Shown here one piece after another: positions 31,318 to 38,679 of a stretch of DNA of 64,000 nt. The notes beneath the pieces are model-generated. The model saw only the letters and a program-made list of their open reading frames with translations. It searched no databases and was not told the DNA's origin. This stretch comes from Liquorilactobacillus oeni DSM 19972. Its GTDB lineage: Bacteria; Bacillota; Bacilli; Lactobacillales; Lactobacillaceae. Position numbers and translations under genes: made by a program. The DNA lies in contig NZ_AZEH01000020.1 in NCBI RefSeq assembly GCF_001436275.1, positions 310,001 through 374,000 on the forward strand, in the 5' to 3' direction. The first letter of the stretch is position 1. Each line of letters begins with the position of its first letter.

Positions 31318-32543
31318 AAACATTAGTCTTAGATGCTTTTTCAGGAATTAGCGGGGACATGTTTTTGGGTGCAATGTTTTCTTTAGGTTTATCGCGGACT
31401 GACTTTGAAGCTGAATTAGCCAAATTGCACGTTTCGGGATTTCAGCTGACGGTTGAACGGACAGAGCATTCAAGTATTTCAGGCGTTGATTTTGATGTTG
31501 TTTTAGCAGATCATCAGCATAAAGACAATGGAGTCACTGAACATGGTCATCATCATGGCAGAAACTTTCAAATGATTCAGAATCTGCTCCAAAAAAGCGT
31601 CTTGAAGGACACAGTAAAGCAGCGGGCATTAAAGATGTTCAAGGAGATTGCAGTGGCTGAAAGCCATGTCCATCATAAGCAGCTGAATGAAATTCATTTT
31701 CATGAAGTTGGTGCATTGGATTCTATTGTAGATTTAGTGGGTGCTGCAATTGCAGTTGACCTTTTAGAAGTCGATCAGATCGTGGTTAACAACTTGGCAG
31801 AAGGGACGGGAACAATTAAGATTGCCCATGGAATTGTTCCTGTGCCCGTACCAGCCGTGATGCAGATGCGCCTAGGAACGAATATCCCAGTACAGCAGCG
31901 TTTTGACGTTCATACAGAATTGGTTACGCCTACTGGAATGGCTATTGTTAAATGTTTGGCGGATGGTTATAACGTAACCGATACTCTAGGGATTCTGGAA
32001 AAGACCGGTTATGGATTCGGCAAGCGTGATACTGGCAGCCTAAACGCTTTACGGGCCAGTTTGTTCAACTCTAAACTGAGCAGCCAAAATGTTGTACAGA
32101 CACAGGATCATGTACAGCTGCTGGAAACTAATTTGGATGATATTACCGGTGAACAGCTTGGTGATGCTATCAGCGCAGTAATTGAGCTGGGAGCTAAAGA
32201 TGCATGGAGTGAACCTATCATGATGAAAAAAGGTCGTCCTGCATATAAATTGTGTGTGTTGCTCGCTTCTCAGCAAAAGGAACAAGTGCTTGAATACTTA
32301 TTCAGTCAAACGCCCGCAATCGGTGTCAGGTACCAGCTAATACAACGTGAAATAATGCAGCGGCAGATAAAAACAGTTGCAACTTCTTTTGGAAAAGTTC
32401 AACTAAAACAACTGTCTTATAAAGGAATTACCAAGGTCTCTCTAGAACATGATGAACTCTTACGATTGGCAGCACACTGGCAAAGACCGGTTTCTAAGAT
32501 AGAAAAGAAAATTTTAGCAGAATTACAAGGAAAAGTTAATTGA
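31314..32543 (+). CDS. larC: LarC, nickel insertion protein (single uninterrupted ORF)
   Basis: CTP-dependent cyclometallase that inserts nickel into the pincer cofactor. 409 aa in one frame. It opens [21 protein letters not shown] His-rich stretch near residues 65-85 ([17 protein letters not shown]) suits nickel handling, and [19 protein letters not shown] is a conserved block. In L. plantarum the same protein is made from larC1 and larC2 by ribosomal frameshifting; here no shift is needed. It overlaps larB at 31314-31317. Confidence 0.95.
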   Translation: MKTLVLDAFSGISGDMFLGAMFSLGLSRTDFEAELAKLHVSGFQLTVERTEHSSISGVDFDVVLADHQHKDNGVTEHGHHHGRNFQMIQNLLQKSVLKDTVKQRALKMFKEIAVAESHVHHKQLNEIHFHEVGALDSIVDLVGAAIAVDLLEVDQIVVNNLAEGTGTIKIAHGIVPVPVPAVMQMRLGTNIPVQQRFDVHTELVTPTGMAIVKCLADGYNVTDTLGILEKTGYGFGKRDTGSLNALRASLFNSKLSSQNVVQTQDHVQLLETNLDDITGEQLGDAISAVIELGAKDAWSEPIMMKKGRPAYKLCVLLASQQKEQVLEYLFSQTPAIGVRYQLIQREIMQRQIKTVATSFGKVQLKQLSYKGITKVSLEHDELLRLAAHWQRPVSKIEKKILAELQGKVN

Positions 32544-32557
32544 GGAAGGAAACAGAA

Positions 32558-33394
32558 ATGAAAACATTAGCAGAAAAAGAAAATAAGTTACAAAATGCAT
32601 TAGCAGATTACGACCGGATTGTAGTAGGTTTTTCCGGTGGAATTGATTCAACTGTTGTACTGAAAGAAGCACTCAATGCTTTAGGCAAACAAAATGTTTT
32701 GGCAGTGGTTGCTAATTCGGAGCTTTTTGCAGACGAAGAGTATAAAAAAGCGATTAAGCTGGCTAACGAGCTCGGAGCCCAGGTACAAGGAATCCAACTT
32801 GACTATTTAGCAGAAGAACATGTAAAAAACAACACTCCGGAATCATGGTACTACATGAAAAAGATTTTTTACCAAGAGCTAAACAAAGTTGCTGTTCAAT
32901 TTAAAGCTTCTGCTGCCTTAGATGGAATGATTATGGACGATAATGCAGATTTTCGTCCAGGGCTAAGGGCTCGTGATGAAGAAGGTGCTGTATCTGTATT
33001 GCAACTGGCTGAGATGTACAAGTCAGAGGTGCGGGAATTAGCACAAAAACTCGGCCTTAAGAATTGGAATAAAGTAGCTTCATGTTCAGTTTCTTCACGC
33101 TTTCCCTACTACACGGAATTGACAAGTGAAAAAGTACAACGTGTATTAGCAGCAGAAGCTAGCTTAAGAGGCCGCGGCTTTGCAACTGTGAGGGTTCGTG
33201 TACACGATCAGATTGCGCGGATCGAAGTCCCTGCAGCAGACCTGGCTACACTTATTTCACAAAAGGACGCAATAGCACAGGAATTACAGAAATTAGGTTA
33301 CGAATATGTAACGGTTGATTTGCAAAACTTTGAGAGTGGCCGGATGAATAAAACACTCTCAGCTACAGAAAAGAAGAAAGTGTTAGTGGGGTAG
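32558..33394 (+). CDS. larE: LarE, sulfur transferase of the nickel-pincer cofactor
   Basis: ATP-dependent enzyme that converts the two carboxylates of the cofactor precursor to thiocarboxylates. 278 aa. PP-loop motif GFSGGIDSTVV at residues 24-34. Cys176, in KVASCSVSSRFPYY, is the sacrificial sulfur donor of the single-Cys class. Start 32558 has GAGGAAGGA just upstream; a six-residue upstream extension is open but overlaps the larC stop. Confidence 0.95.
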   Translation: MKTLAEKENKLQNALADYDRIVVGFSGGIDSTVVLKEALNALGKQNVLAVVANSELFADEEYKKAIKLANELGAQVQGIQLDYLAEEHVKNNTPESWYYMKKIFYQELNKVAVQFKASAALDGMIMDDNADFRPGLRARDEEGAVSVLQLAEMYKSEVRELAQKLGLKNWNKVASCSVSSRFPYYTELTSEKVQRVLAAEASLRGRGFATVRVRVHDQIARIEVPAADLATLISQKDAIAQELQKLGYEYVTVDLQNFESGRMNKTLSATEKKKVLVG

Positions 33395-33400
33395 GAAAAG

Positions 33401-34120
33401 ATGCATTATTCTTTATTAGTTCGTTGTATTGCGGAATTTATCGGAACTGCTGTGATGGTTGCCTTAGGAAACGGATCAGTCGCTAATGTTGAATTAAAAG
33501 GTACAAAAGGTTTCCATGGCGGCTGGGTTTTGATTGGGTTTGGTTATGGAATCGGGGTAATGATTCCTGCGCTGATGTTTGCAACTGTATCAGGAGCACA
33601 GATTAATCCGGCAATGACAATTGCGTTGGCAGTAACTGGCAGTTTTCCTTGGAAAGAGGTAGTTCCCTATATTATAGCCCAATTACTTGGAGCAATTTTT
33701 GGCCAGTTGTTGATTGTTCTGGCGTACAGGCCTTATTATAATGAAACGGTAAATCCTGAGGCTATCTTGGGAACCTTTTCGACAATTGATGCTGCAGATA
33801 GTTGGTTGAATGGTTTCATTAATGAATTTATTGGGACGTTCTTGTTAGCTATAGGTGCTCTTAGCATTACTGCAGATAAAATTGACGCTCGCGCTGACTT
33901 TATTGGACTCGGATTTTTGGTAATGTGTTTAGTGGTTTCATTTGGAGGACCAACTGGACCGGCATTAAATCCTGCTCGTGATATCGGCCCGCGTCTGCTG
34001 CATGCTGTATGGCCCTTTCCTTTTAAGGGCAGTTCGCAATTTGGTTATAGCTGGGTGCCGATCGTGGCACCGACTGCTGGTGCAATTGTAGCTGCAGTGA
34101 TTTATCAAAGTATTTTCTAA
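33401..34120 (+). CDS. larD: LarD-type aquaglyceroporin (lactic acid channel)
   Basis: Six-TM channel of the MIP family, 239 aa, with two NPA boxes (GAQINPAMTIALAV and GPALNPARDIGPR). In the lar operon of L. plantarum the equivalent protein passes D/L-lactic acid rather than glycerol. The same role is inferred here from position, 6 nt after larE. The Asp after the second NPA (NPARDIG) places it with the glycerol-facilitator branch. A terminator follows at 34158. Confidence 0.92.
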   Translation: MHYSLLVRCIAEFIGTAVMVALGNGSVANVELKGTKGFHGGWVLIGFGYGIGVMIPALMFATVSGAQINPAMTIALAVTGSFPWKEVVPYIIAQLLGAIFGQLLIVLAYRPYYNETVNPEAILGTFSTIDAADSWLNGFINEFIGTFLLAIGALSITADKIDARADFIGLGFLVMCLVVSFGGPTGPALNPARDIGPRLLHAVWPFPFKGSSQFGYSWVPIVAPTAGAIVAAVIYQSIF

Positions 34121-34157
34121 AAGTCCCAGTCACTGTTCAAAGTTTTTCAAAAACGTT

Positions 34158-34200
34158 AAAGCAGTTCGTTTGTTACTTTTGACTGACGAGCTGCTTTTTA
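34158..34200 (+). terminator. Terminator after larD
   Basis: Arms AAAGCAGTTCGT (34158-34169) and ACGAGCTGCTTT (34186-34197), followed by TTA. One G-U pair. It partly separates the nickel permease from larABCED. Confidence 0.75.
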
Positions 34201-34243
34201 GCATTATAAATGAATAATTTTTTGATGGGAGGACATATAATTA

Positions 34244-35245
34244 ATGAAAGAGATTAGGTCTTCAACAATAATGCCGTATTACTTATTGTCAGCTCTACTG
34301 CATATCACGGCACTTTTAGTCTTGTTTATGGCGGCACGGCAGAATTCAGCTTTTTGGGGTCTGGGGCTGCTCAGCTACACTTTGGGATTAAGACACGCAT
34401 TTGATGCAGACCATATTGCGGCAATTGATAATACAGTACGTAAGCTGGTCAACCAAAAACGAAATGCTGCAGGAGTCGGTTTTTATTTTTCATTGGGACA
34501 CTCAACTATTGTTATTTTTTTGGTTTTACTGGTAAGCTTCTCCGTTAACGTAGTAAAGAAACAACTTCCCTTTTTAGAGAAGCTAGGCGGCAAGGTCGGC
34601 GGTATTATCTCAGGCAGCTTTTTGCTTTTGCTGGCATTAGCTAACCTTGTTATTCTAATTAACCTATATAAAACCGCTAAAAAAGTCGATTTTGCAAATC
34701 TAAAAGAGAATGAATTGGATCAAATGTTGGGGGCCCGTGGATTCTTAACCCGAATTTTGGCACCATTGCTTAAACTGATCAATAAAAGTTGGCAAATGTA
34801 TCCAATCGGCTTTTTGTTTGGATTAGGTTTTGATACCGCTACTGAGATTGCTTTAATTGCTCTTTCAGCTGGTAACTCACAAACAGCGGCTGGTTGGAGG
34901 ATAATAGCCTTTCCATTACTGTTTGCAGCTGGGATGAACTTAATGGATACGACAGATTCTGTTATGATGACTAGTGCTTACCGCTGGGCTTTTGCAACAC
35001 CTGTACGAAAAATTTATTATAATCTGACTATTACTTCAATTTCAGTAATTGCTGCTTTTGCAATCGGCAGTCTTGAGTTATTGCAAGTCGCAATAGCAGC
35101 AGCTAAAAAAGCTGGTAGAACTTGGAGCTGGTTGGCAGAATTAGATTTCAGCCAAACAGGCTACTTTTTAGTAGGCATCTTCTTGCTGCTATGGATATTG
35201 GCAAGTGTCCACTATAGATATAAGACACAAAGTTCGGTTTCCTAA
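34244..35245 (+). CDS. NiCoT-family nickel permease
   Basis: 333-aa nickel/cobalt transporter with eight membrane segments. The signature helix 2 motif is RHAFDADHIAAIDNT (HX4DH), and GLGFDTATEIALIAL and LFAAGMNLMDTTDSVMM are the other two family blocks. It lies directly downstream of the lar operon, so nickel supply for LarA is the obvious role. L. plantarum uses an ECF/CbiMNQO-type nickel system there instead. GGGAGG is 11 nt before ATG 34244. Confidence 0.94.
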   Translation: MKEIRSSTIMPYYLLSALLHITALLVLFMAARQNSAFWGLGLLSYTLGLRHAFDADHIAAIDNTVRKLVNQKRNAAGVGFYFSLGHSTIVIFLVLLVSFSVNVVKKQLPFLEKLGGKVGGIISGSFLLLLALANLVILINLYKTAKKVDFANLKENELDQMLGARGFLTRILAPLLKLINKSWQMYPIGFLFGLGFDTATEIALIALSAGNSQTAAGWRIIAFPLLFAAGMNLMDTTDSVMMTSAYRWAFATPVRKIYYNLTITSISVIAAFAIGSLELLQVAIAAAKKAGRTWSWLAELDFSQTGYFLVGIFLLLWILASVHYRYKTQSSVS

Positions 35246-35306
35246 AAAATTTATTAAACGCTAATGGTTGTTAGGTTGACAAGTAAAAATTGCAGGCAAC
35301 AAAGAG

Positions 35307-35484
35307 AAGGACTGGATCAAAAGTTAACTTTTGACCTAGTCCTTCCTGTTTGTTTAAACTGAAAGATGTGAATCGACGTGTTTCAATAGTCAGCTTTTTC
35401 CGCTTAATCACGAAATTACTCATAGTTAAGCAGATCAAGTTCGTAATTCGCAGTTAATGCCCAAAGCCTAACGACTATTGGCAC
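35307..35484. repeat. Dispersed bipartite intergenic repeat, copy C
   Basis: First part: hairpin AAGGACTGGATCAAAAGTT / AACTTTTGACCTAGTCCTT (35307-35344), which can terminate the nickel permease. Second part: imperfect inverted repeat, left arm 35379-35417 (GTTTCAATAGTCAGC, CCGCTTAATCACGAAATT) and right arm 35445-35484 (AATTCGCAGTTAATGC, GACTATTGGCAC). The right arm differs from copy F by only a few bases. It faces copy D in the opposite orientation. Confidence 0.75.
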
Positions 35485-35619
35485 ACTCCTCTTCCTATGA
35501 TTAGTATCAATAAATTTTAGTTGAAGAGAATTTTTATTCAATGTGCCGCCGCTAACTTTTCTAAAAAATTCGCTTTAAAGGAGTTATTATGTGTTCTTAT
35601 CAAGGAGATTTTAATTTTG

Positions 35620-35730
35620 ATGAGAGTATACGGAAAAAACAAAAAGTTGGTTAATTGAAGCACGTTAATACAGATAAAGATAGGGCAGGATAAGAAGAGC
35701 TGGCTCAAAAAGTAAATTTTGAGTCAGCTC
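35620..35730. repeat. Dispersed bipartite intergenic repeat, copy D
   Basis: Contains AAAAAGTTGGTTAATTGAAG then CACGTTAATACAG, related to copy B, followed by hairpin GAGCTGGCTCAAAA / TTTTGAGTCAGCTC (35697-35710 / 35717-35730, one mismatch). The hairpin is about 70 nt beyond the stop of the minus-strand binding-protein gene. Confidence 0.65.
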
Positions 35731-35802
35731 CTTAGTATTTAAATTTTAACCCAGTTTTTAGAAATCTAATTAATTGCTGGTTGGTTAAAACACAAGGTTA
35801 AA

Positions 35803-36714
35803 TTAATTCTTTGCCTCTTTTTCCTGGATTTTTTCTAATTGCTTATATTGAGAAAGCATCCATTGTTTGTAAGTTTTGTTTTCTGGAAGAGTTTCTGTAA
35901 CTTTTAAAACAGGAACTTTGTACTTTTTAGCTATCTTGACCAAATTGCTGACAGTTTTATCTGTTGCCTGCGTGTTTTGGACAAAGAAGGCGATCCTTTT
36001 GTGTTTAATGTCATTTTGCATTGTTTTGATGTCTTTTGGTGAAGGATCAGTTCCATCTTCTACAGCTTTAGCGAAATGGACATTCTTTTCTTTGTACCCA
36101 AGTTCTTTTAATGCATAATCAAAAACTGGCTCGCTGACATCAACATATTTTTTATCACTATTTTTGCTTAATTTTTTGACTTTGCTTGAAATGGGCTTAA
36201 TTTCTTTGATATATTTTTTAGCATTGGCTTTAAAGTAAGCTTTATTTTGAGGACTCAAATTACCAAATTTAGTAGCTAAATAATTAGCTACTGCAGGCAT
36301 TGTACCAGTACGATACCAAAGATGTTCATTATCTCCATCTTTTTTTCCTAAAACGTCTTCTCCAACGCGAATAACAGTAGCATTTTTATTATTTTTTGCT
36401 AACTTAGTCATCCAAGTATCATAACCAATGCCATTATAAAGGATTACATCTGCCTTGCTGACTTGTTTACCGACTTTAGTTGTCGGTTCGTAATCATGAG
36501 GATCAATACTGGGTTTAGTAATCACAGATGTCACTGTTCCCTTATCTCCTAATACAGCTTTAGCTGTTTCACCATAAAAATCGACTGACGAAATAACCTT
36601 AATTGAGTCTTTAGTAGTAGCTGCTTTTGCAGGATTTGCCAGCCCTAGAAATGCTAGTAAAATAGCAAACCCCGTAATTACACTAATCAAGAAAAAATTT
36701 TTCTTTTTTAACAT
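35803..36714 (-). CDS. Zinc-type ABC substrate-binding protein (ZnuA/AdcA family)
   Basis: 303-aa cluster A-I metal-binding protein with a cleavable signal (cut after about residue 31, NPAKAATTK). No lipobox is present, so attachment to the membrane is unclear. Possible metal ligands are His in SIDPHDYEP, His in GDNEHLWYRTG, His in KEKNVHFAKA and acidic residues near PENKTYKQW. No ATPase or permease gene is adjacent, so it must share a transporter encoded elsewhere. A strong 29-bp palindrome lies 79 bp upstream of the start, and the next genes are zinc-free ribosomal protein paralogues. This supports zinc rather than manganese. Confidence 0.85.
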   Translation of the reverse strand: MLKKKNFFLISVITGFAILLAFLGLANPAKAATTKDSIKVISSVDFYGETAKAVLGDKGTVTSVITKPSIDPHDYEPTTKVGKQVSKADVILYNGIGYDTWMTKLAKNNKNATVIRVGEDVLGKKDGDNEHLWYRTGTMPAVANYLATKFGNLSPQNKAYFKANAKKYIKEIKPISSKVKKLSKNSDKKYVDVSEPVFDYALKELGYKEKNVHFAKAVEDGTDPSPKDIKTMQNDIKHKRIAFFVQNTQATDKTVSNLVKIAKKYKVPVLKVTETLPENKTYKQWMLSQYKQLEKIQEKEAKN

Positions 36715-36792
36715 CAGTTAATACGCTCCCTTTATGTACAAAAATATTTTAAAATCTGTCAGCACTATAATAGCGTAACATAAATTATTTTT

Positions 36793-36821
36793 TTGTAAAC
36801 AGTATTTAATACTGTTTACAA
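36793..36821. promoter_or_regulatory. Zur-like operator 1 (binding-protein gene)
   Basis: 29-bp palindrome: arms TTGTAAACAGTATT and AATACTGTTTACAA around one central T. Its inner 23 bp (36796-36818) share the pattern TNAA-N-RGTAWT-N-AWTACY-N-TTNA with the palindromes at 37540 and 37642. The core resembles the Bacillus Zur box (GTAATNATTAC). No regulator gene is in the window. Confidence 0.72.
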
Positions 36822-36899
36822 AAATGATTATCTTTTTGATCTTCCTGCTGAAACTAAATAAGATAGAATTCAGTTTTATGATATGAATAATTAAGTTGA

Positions 36900-37286
36900 T
36901 CAATCGATAATCTTTCGAGTGCTAAAGTACTCCTGCAGCTGCTCTTCTTCATCTTCATCAAAAAAAGACTGTTTTAATTGCCACAGAAGCTGATTCTTCA
37001 GTGACATTTTGATTTCCCAAAAACCATCAATTTTTTTAAAGAAGCTTTGCTTAAATTTTGCAAAAACAGGGTAGATAGCTAAAAATTGTGGAAATGACAA
37101 ATCTTGTTCTTCGTTAATTTCTTTAACCCAACCTGCCTGTAATGCTTTGTCTGTAGGATATCCCCAAGGTGTTATTATCATGTTTTTGACTAAAAAACTG
37201 TACGTATCTGCTTTAGTTAGGTCTGGGTTAAGCTTGCTGAAAAAACGAAAACCCTGCTCGACTAGAGGAGGATACATGATTTCCAT
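36900..37286 (-). CDS. Unknown protein of the zinc-starvation cluster
   Basis: 128-aa soluble protein that I do not recognise. It opens MEIMYPPLVEQGFRFFSKLN, has several aromatic-rich stretches (SFLVKNMIITPWGYP; FPQFLAIYPVFAKFKQSFF) and an acidic C-terminus (DEDEEEQLQEYF). No Cys and no clear metal motif. Start ATG 37286 has GAGG 9 nt upstream; a second ATG three codons in is possible. It lies 92 nt downstream of the L33 paralogue on the same strand and probably shares its Zur-like promoter, so it may be induced by zinc limitation. Confidence 0.7.
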   Translation of the reverse strand: MEIMYPPLVEQGFRFFSKLNPDLTKADTYSFLVKNMIITPWGYPTDKALQAGWVKEINEEQDLSFPQFLAIYPVFAKFKQSFFKKIDGFWEIKMSLKNQLLWQLKQSFFDEDEEEQLQEYFSTRKIID

Positions 37287-37377
37287 AGTATAAAACCTCG
37301 TTTTTGATTTTTTAATTATTTGTAACTAAAAGCATAGGCTATCTATCAGATTAAGATAAGATTGTCGCTTTTAAACA

Positions 37378-37527
37378 CTACTTGATTTCAGTAAAGACCG
37401 CGCGATGCTGTAACTTTGGAGAATACTTCTTTAATCGCAGTTTTTCAGGAGTATTACGCTTATTTTTACTTGTTAGATATAAGCGTTCACCTGTTTCTGC
37501 ACACTCTAAAATAATGTTAACTCGCAT
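37378..37527 (-). CDS. rpmG: 50S ribosomal protein L33, cysteine-poor paralogue
   Basis: 49-aa L33. It reads [20 protein letters not shown] at the start and HRAVFTEIK at the end. Zinc-binding L33 has two CxxC pairs; here only one Cys (ECAE) remains, so this is the zinc-independent type. Such paralogues replace the zinc form when zinc is scarce. Operator 2 overlaps the ribosome binding site (AAGGGGG, 37541-37535) and abuts the -10 box. Confidence 0.93.
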   Translation of the reverse strand: MRVNIILECAETGERLYLTSKNKRNTPEKLRLKKYSPKLQHRAVFTEIK

Positions 37528-37539
37528 TTTCGTTCCCCC

Positions 37540-37562
37540 TTAATGGTAATAGTTACTGTTTA
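37540..37562. promoter_or_regulatory. Zur-like operator 2 (L33 paralogue)
   Basis: 23-bp dyad with arms TTAATGGTAAT and GTTACTGTTTA around a central A. It starts 1 nt downstream of the -10 box of the L33 promoter and overlaps the ribosome binding site, a classic repressor position. Confidence 0.68.
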
Positions 37563-37563
37563 T

Positions 37564-37592
37564 AAAATAACAAGCTTTATGTCTTCTGTCAA
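37564..37592 (-). promoter_or_regulatory. Promoter of the L33 paralogue
   Basis: TTGACA (37592-37587), 17-bp spacer, TATTTT (37569-37564), minus strand. Confidence 0.65.
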
Positions 37593-37611
37593 ATGCTGTT
37601 TTAAAGCATGC

Positions 37612-37640
37612 TTTACAAATAATAAGTTATTGTGTATAGT
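37612..37640 (+). promoter_or_regulatory. Promoter of the L32-S14 operon
   Basis: TTTACA (37612-37617), 17-bp spacer, TATAGT (37635-37640), plus strand. Operator 3 starts 2 nt after the -10 box. Confidence 0.65.
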
Positions 37641-37641
37641 C

Positions 37642-37664
37642 TTAACAGTAATAATTACTATTAA
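37642..37664. promoter_or_regulatory. Zur-like operator 3 (L32-S14 operon)
   Basis: 23-bp dyad with arms TTAACAGTAAT and ATTACTATTAA around a central A; only one base pair of the arms is unpaired. It covers the expected transcription start. Confidence 0.75.
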
Positions 37665-37685
37665 GTTTGAAAGAAGGTGTTCCGA

Positions 37686-37850
37686 ATGGCAGTACCTAAA
37701 AGAAAAACTTCAAAAAGTAAAAAAAAGATGAGACGCTCGGGAAAGAAATTACCAAACCCAAGTATTCATCTTGATAAAGAAACCGGGGAGTTTGTCATGA
37801 GCCATCATGTATCTGATAAGGGATATTATGGCGGGAAAAAAGTACTTTAG
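37686..37850 (+). CDS. rpmF: 50S ribosomal protein L32, cysteine-free paralogue
   Basis: 54-aa L32. The basic N-terminus [19 protein letters not shown] is normal. The zinc ribbon is lost: where zinc-type L32 has CxxC twice, this one reads [20 protein letters not shown] and contains no Cys. It is preceded by GAAGGTG and followed after 10 nt by the S14 paralogue. Zinc-independent replacement role inferred from the loss of ligands and the operator. Confidence 0.93.
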   Translation: MAVPKRKTSKSKKKMRRSGKKLPNPSIHLDKETGEFVMSHHVSDKGYYGGKKVL

Positions 37851-37860
37851 GAGGAAAACA

Positions 37861-38130
37861 ATGGCAAAAAAGTCAAAAATTGCTAAAGAAAAGAAAATAG
37901 AAAAAACTGTTCAACAATATGCTCAAAAACGGATTGAATTGATGCAAAAGCATGACTTTGAAGGTTTAAGCAAATTACCTAGAAATGCTTCTCCTACAAG
38001 GATTCACCGCCGAGATCTTATTGATGGCAGGCCACATGCGTATTTACGCAAGTTTGGAATGTCACGTATCAGATTTCGCGAATTAGCACATAAAGGGTTA
38101 ATTCCTGGGGTTCGTAAAGCAAGCTGGTAG
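37861..38130 (+). CDS. rpsN: 30S ribosomal protein S14, zinc-independent paralogue
   Basis: 89-aa long form of S14 lacking the CxxC...CxxC zinc ribbon of the 61-aa Firmicute S14. The signature [20 protein letters not shown] and the C-terminus [18 protein letters not shown] are typical. AGGAGG (37848-37853 region) overlaps the L32 stop codon, so the two are coupled. The paralogue can replace the zinc form in small subunits under zinc limitation. Confidence 0.95.
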   Translation: MAKKSKIAKEKKIEKTVQQYAQKRIELMQKHDFEGLSKLPRNASPTRIHRRDLIDGRPHAYLRKFGMSRIRFRELAHKGLIPGVRKASW

Positions 38131-38148
38131 GTGGAAGCGGGTGTTAAA

Positions 38149-38274
38149 ATGACGACAAAAAAAGATATGAATATTAATAGTGCGTATAGATTATTGAAAA
38201 GTCCCAACATTAAAAAACGCAAACGTGCTTTGAAAATAATCAAAGAAACCAAGAAAAAAGCACGCAGTTTTTAA
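38149..38274 (+). CDS. Small basic protein after the S14 paralogue (possible metal-homeostasis protein)
   Basis: 41-aa, very basic protein. It starts MTTKKDMNINSAYRLLKS and continues PNIKKRKRALKIIKETKKK. No Cys or His. It begins 18 nt after the S14 stop with AAGCGGGTG upstream, so it belongs to the same Zur-like operon. Similar short proteins in lactobacilli carry the name 'putative metal homeostasis protein' as I recall, without an established function. An RNA- or ribosome-binding role is equally possible from the composition. Confidence 0.72.
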   Translation: MTTKKDMNINSAYRLLKSPNIKKRKRALKIIKETKKKARSF

Positions 38275-38325
38275 AATATAATGGTTCTTAACAATAAAAT
38301 AAAAATTAAATGTCTAACTTGAAAT

Positions 38326-38366
38326 GTCGAGTCAAAATATAATTTTTGATCCGGCTTCTTTTTTAC
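38326..38366 (+). terminator. Terminator-like hairpin after the S14 operon
   Basis: Imperfect arms GTCGAGTCAAAA (38326-38337) and TTTTTGATCCGGC (38343-38355), then CTTCTTTTTT. Its CAAAA/TTTTG core resembles the hairpin part of the dispersed repeat, but no second part was recognised. Confidence 0.55.
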
Positions 38367-38476
38367 ATCATGTTGATAGTATTGAATTTATTAGTAATTA
38401 TTTTCAGATTCAATTAATGTTTTTGATAGGCTGATAATTTGTTGAAGCATAGCTATTACCTTATACTTAAAAATAT

Positions 38477-38490
38477 AGAAAGCGTTTTTT
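38477..38490 (+). promoter_or_regulatory. cre-like site upstream of the 44-aa protein
   Basis: AGAAAGCGTTTTTT differs from the catabolite-responsive element consensus (TGWAARCGYTWNCW) at the first position and near the 3' end. It lies 25 bp before the start codon. Candidate only. Confidence 0.3.
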
Positions 38491-38514
38491 TATTTTTTAT
38501 AAGGGGGGATTTAA

Positions 38515-38649
38515 ATGAAAAGCAGCATCGGTTTTTGGGCTAAACTGTCACTGATATTTACGGCTCTTCAATTTGCGTTTATTCTCTTGAAAAAGTACCG
38601 TGGTTATAAGAAAAGAAACCTTCACAAAAATGTTAAAGGTGAAGCGTAA
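38515..38649 (+). CDS. Small single-span membrane protein, unknown
   Basis: 44-aa protein with a strong ribosome binding site (AAGGGGGG, 4-5 nt before ATG). It starts MKSSIGFWAKLSLIFTALQF, one hydrophobic helix (about residues 6-25), and then has a strongly basic tail (KKYRGYKKRNLHKNVKGEA). The layout recalls small membrane regulators and type I toxins, but I see no antisense RNA arrangement. Not recognised as a known family. Confidence 0.65.
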   Translation: MKSSIGFWAKLSLIFTALQFAFILLKKYRGYKKRNLHKNVKGEA

Positions 38650-38679
38650 TATTACTGAGACTATCTTTTAGCTGAATTC

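Noticed and set aside
37543-37731. 62-codon plus-strand frame across the rpmG-rpmF spacer
   Set aside because: It runs through two operators and a promoter and overlaps the L32 gene in another frame; the operator and promoter reading is better supported.
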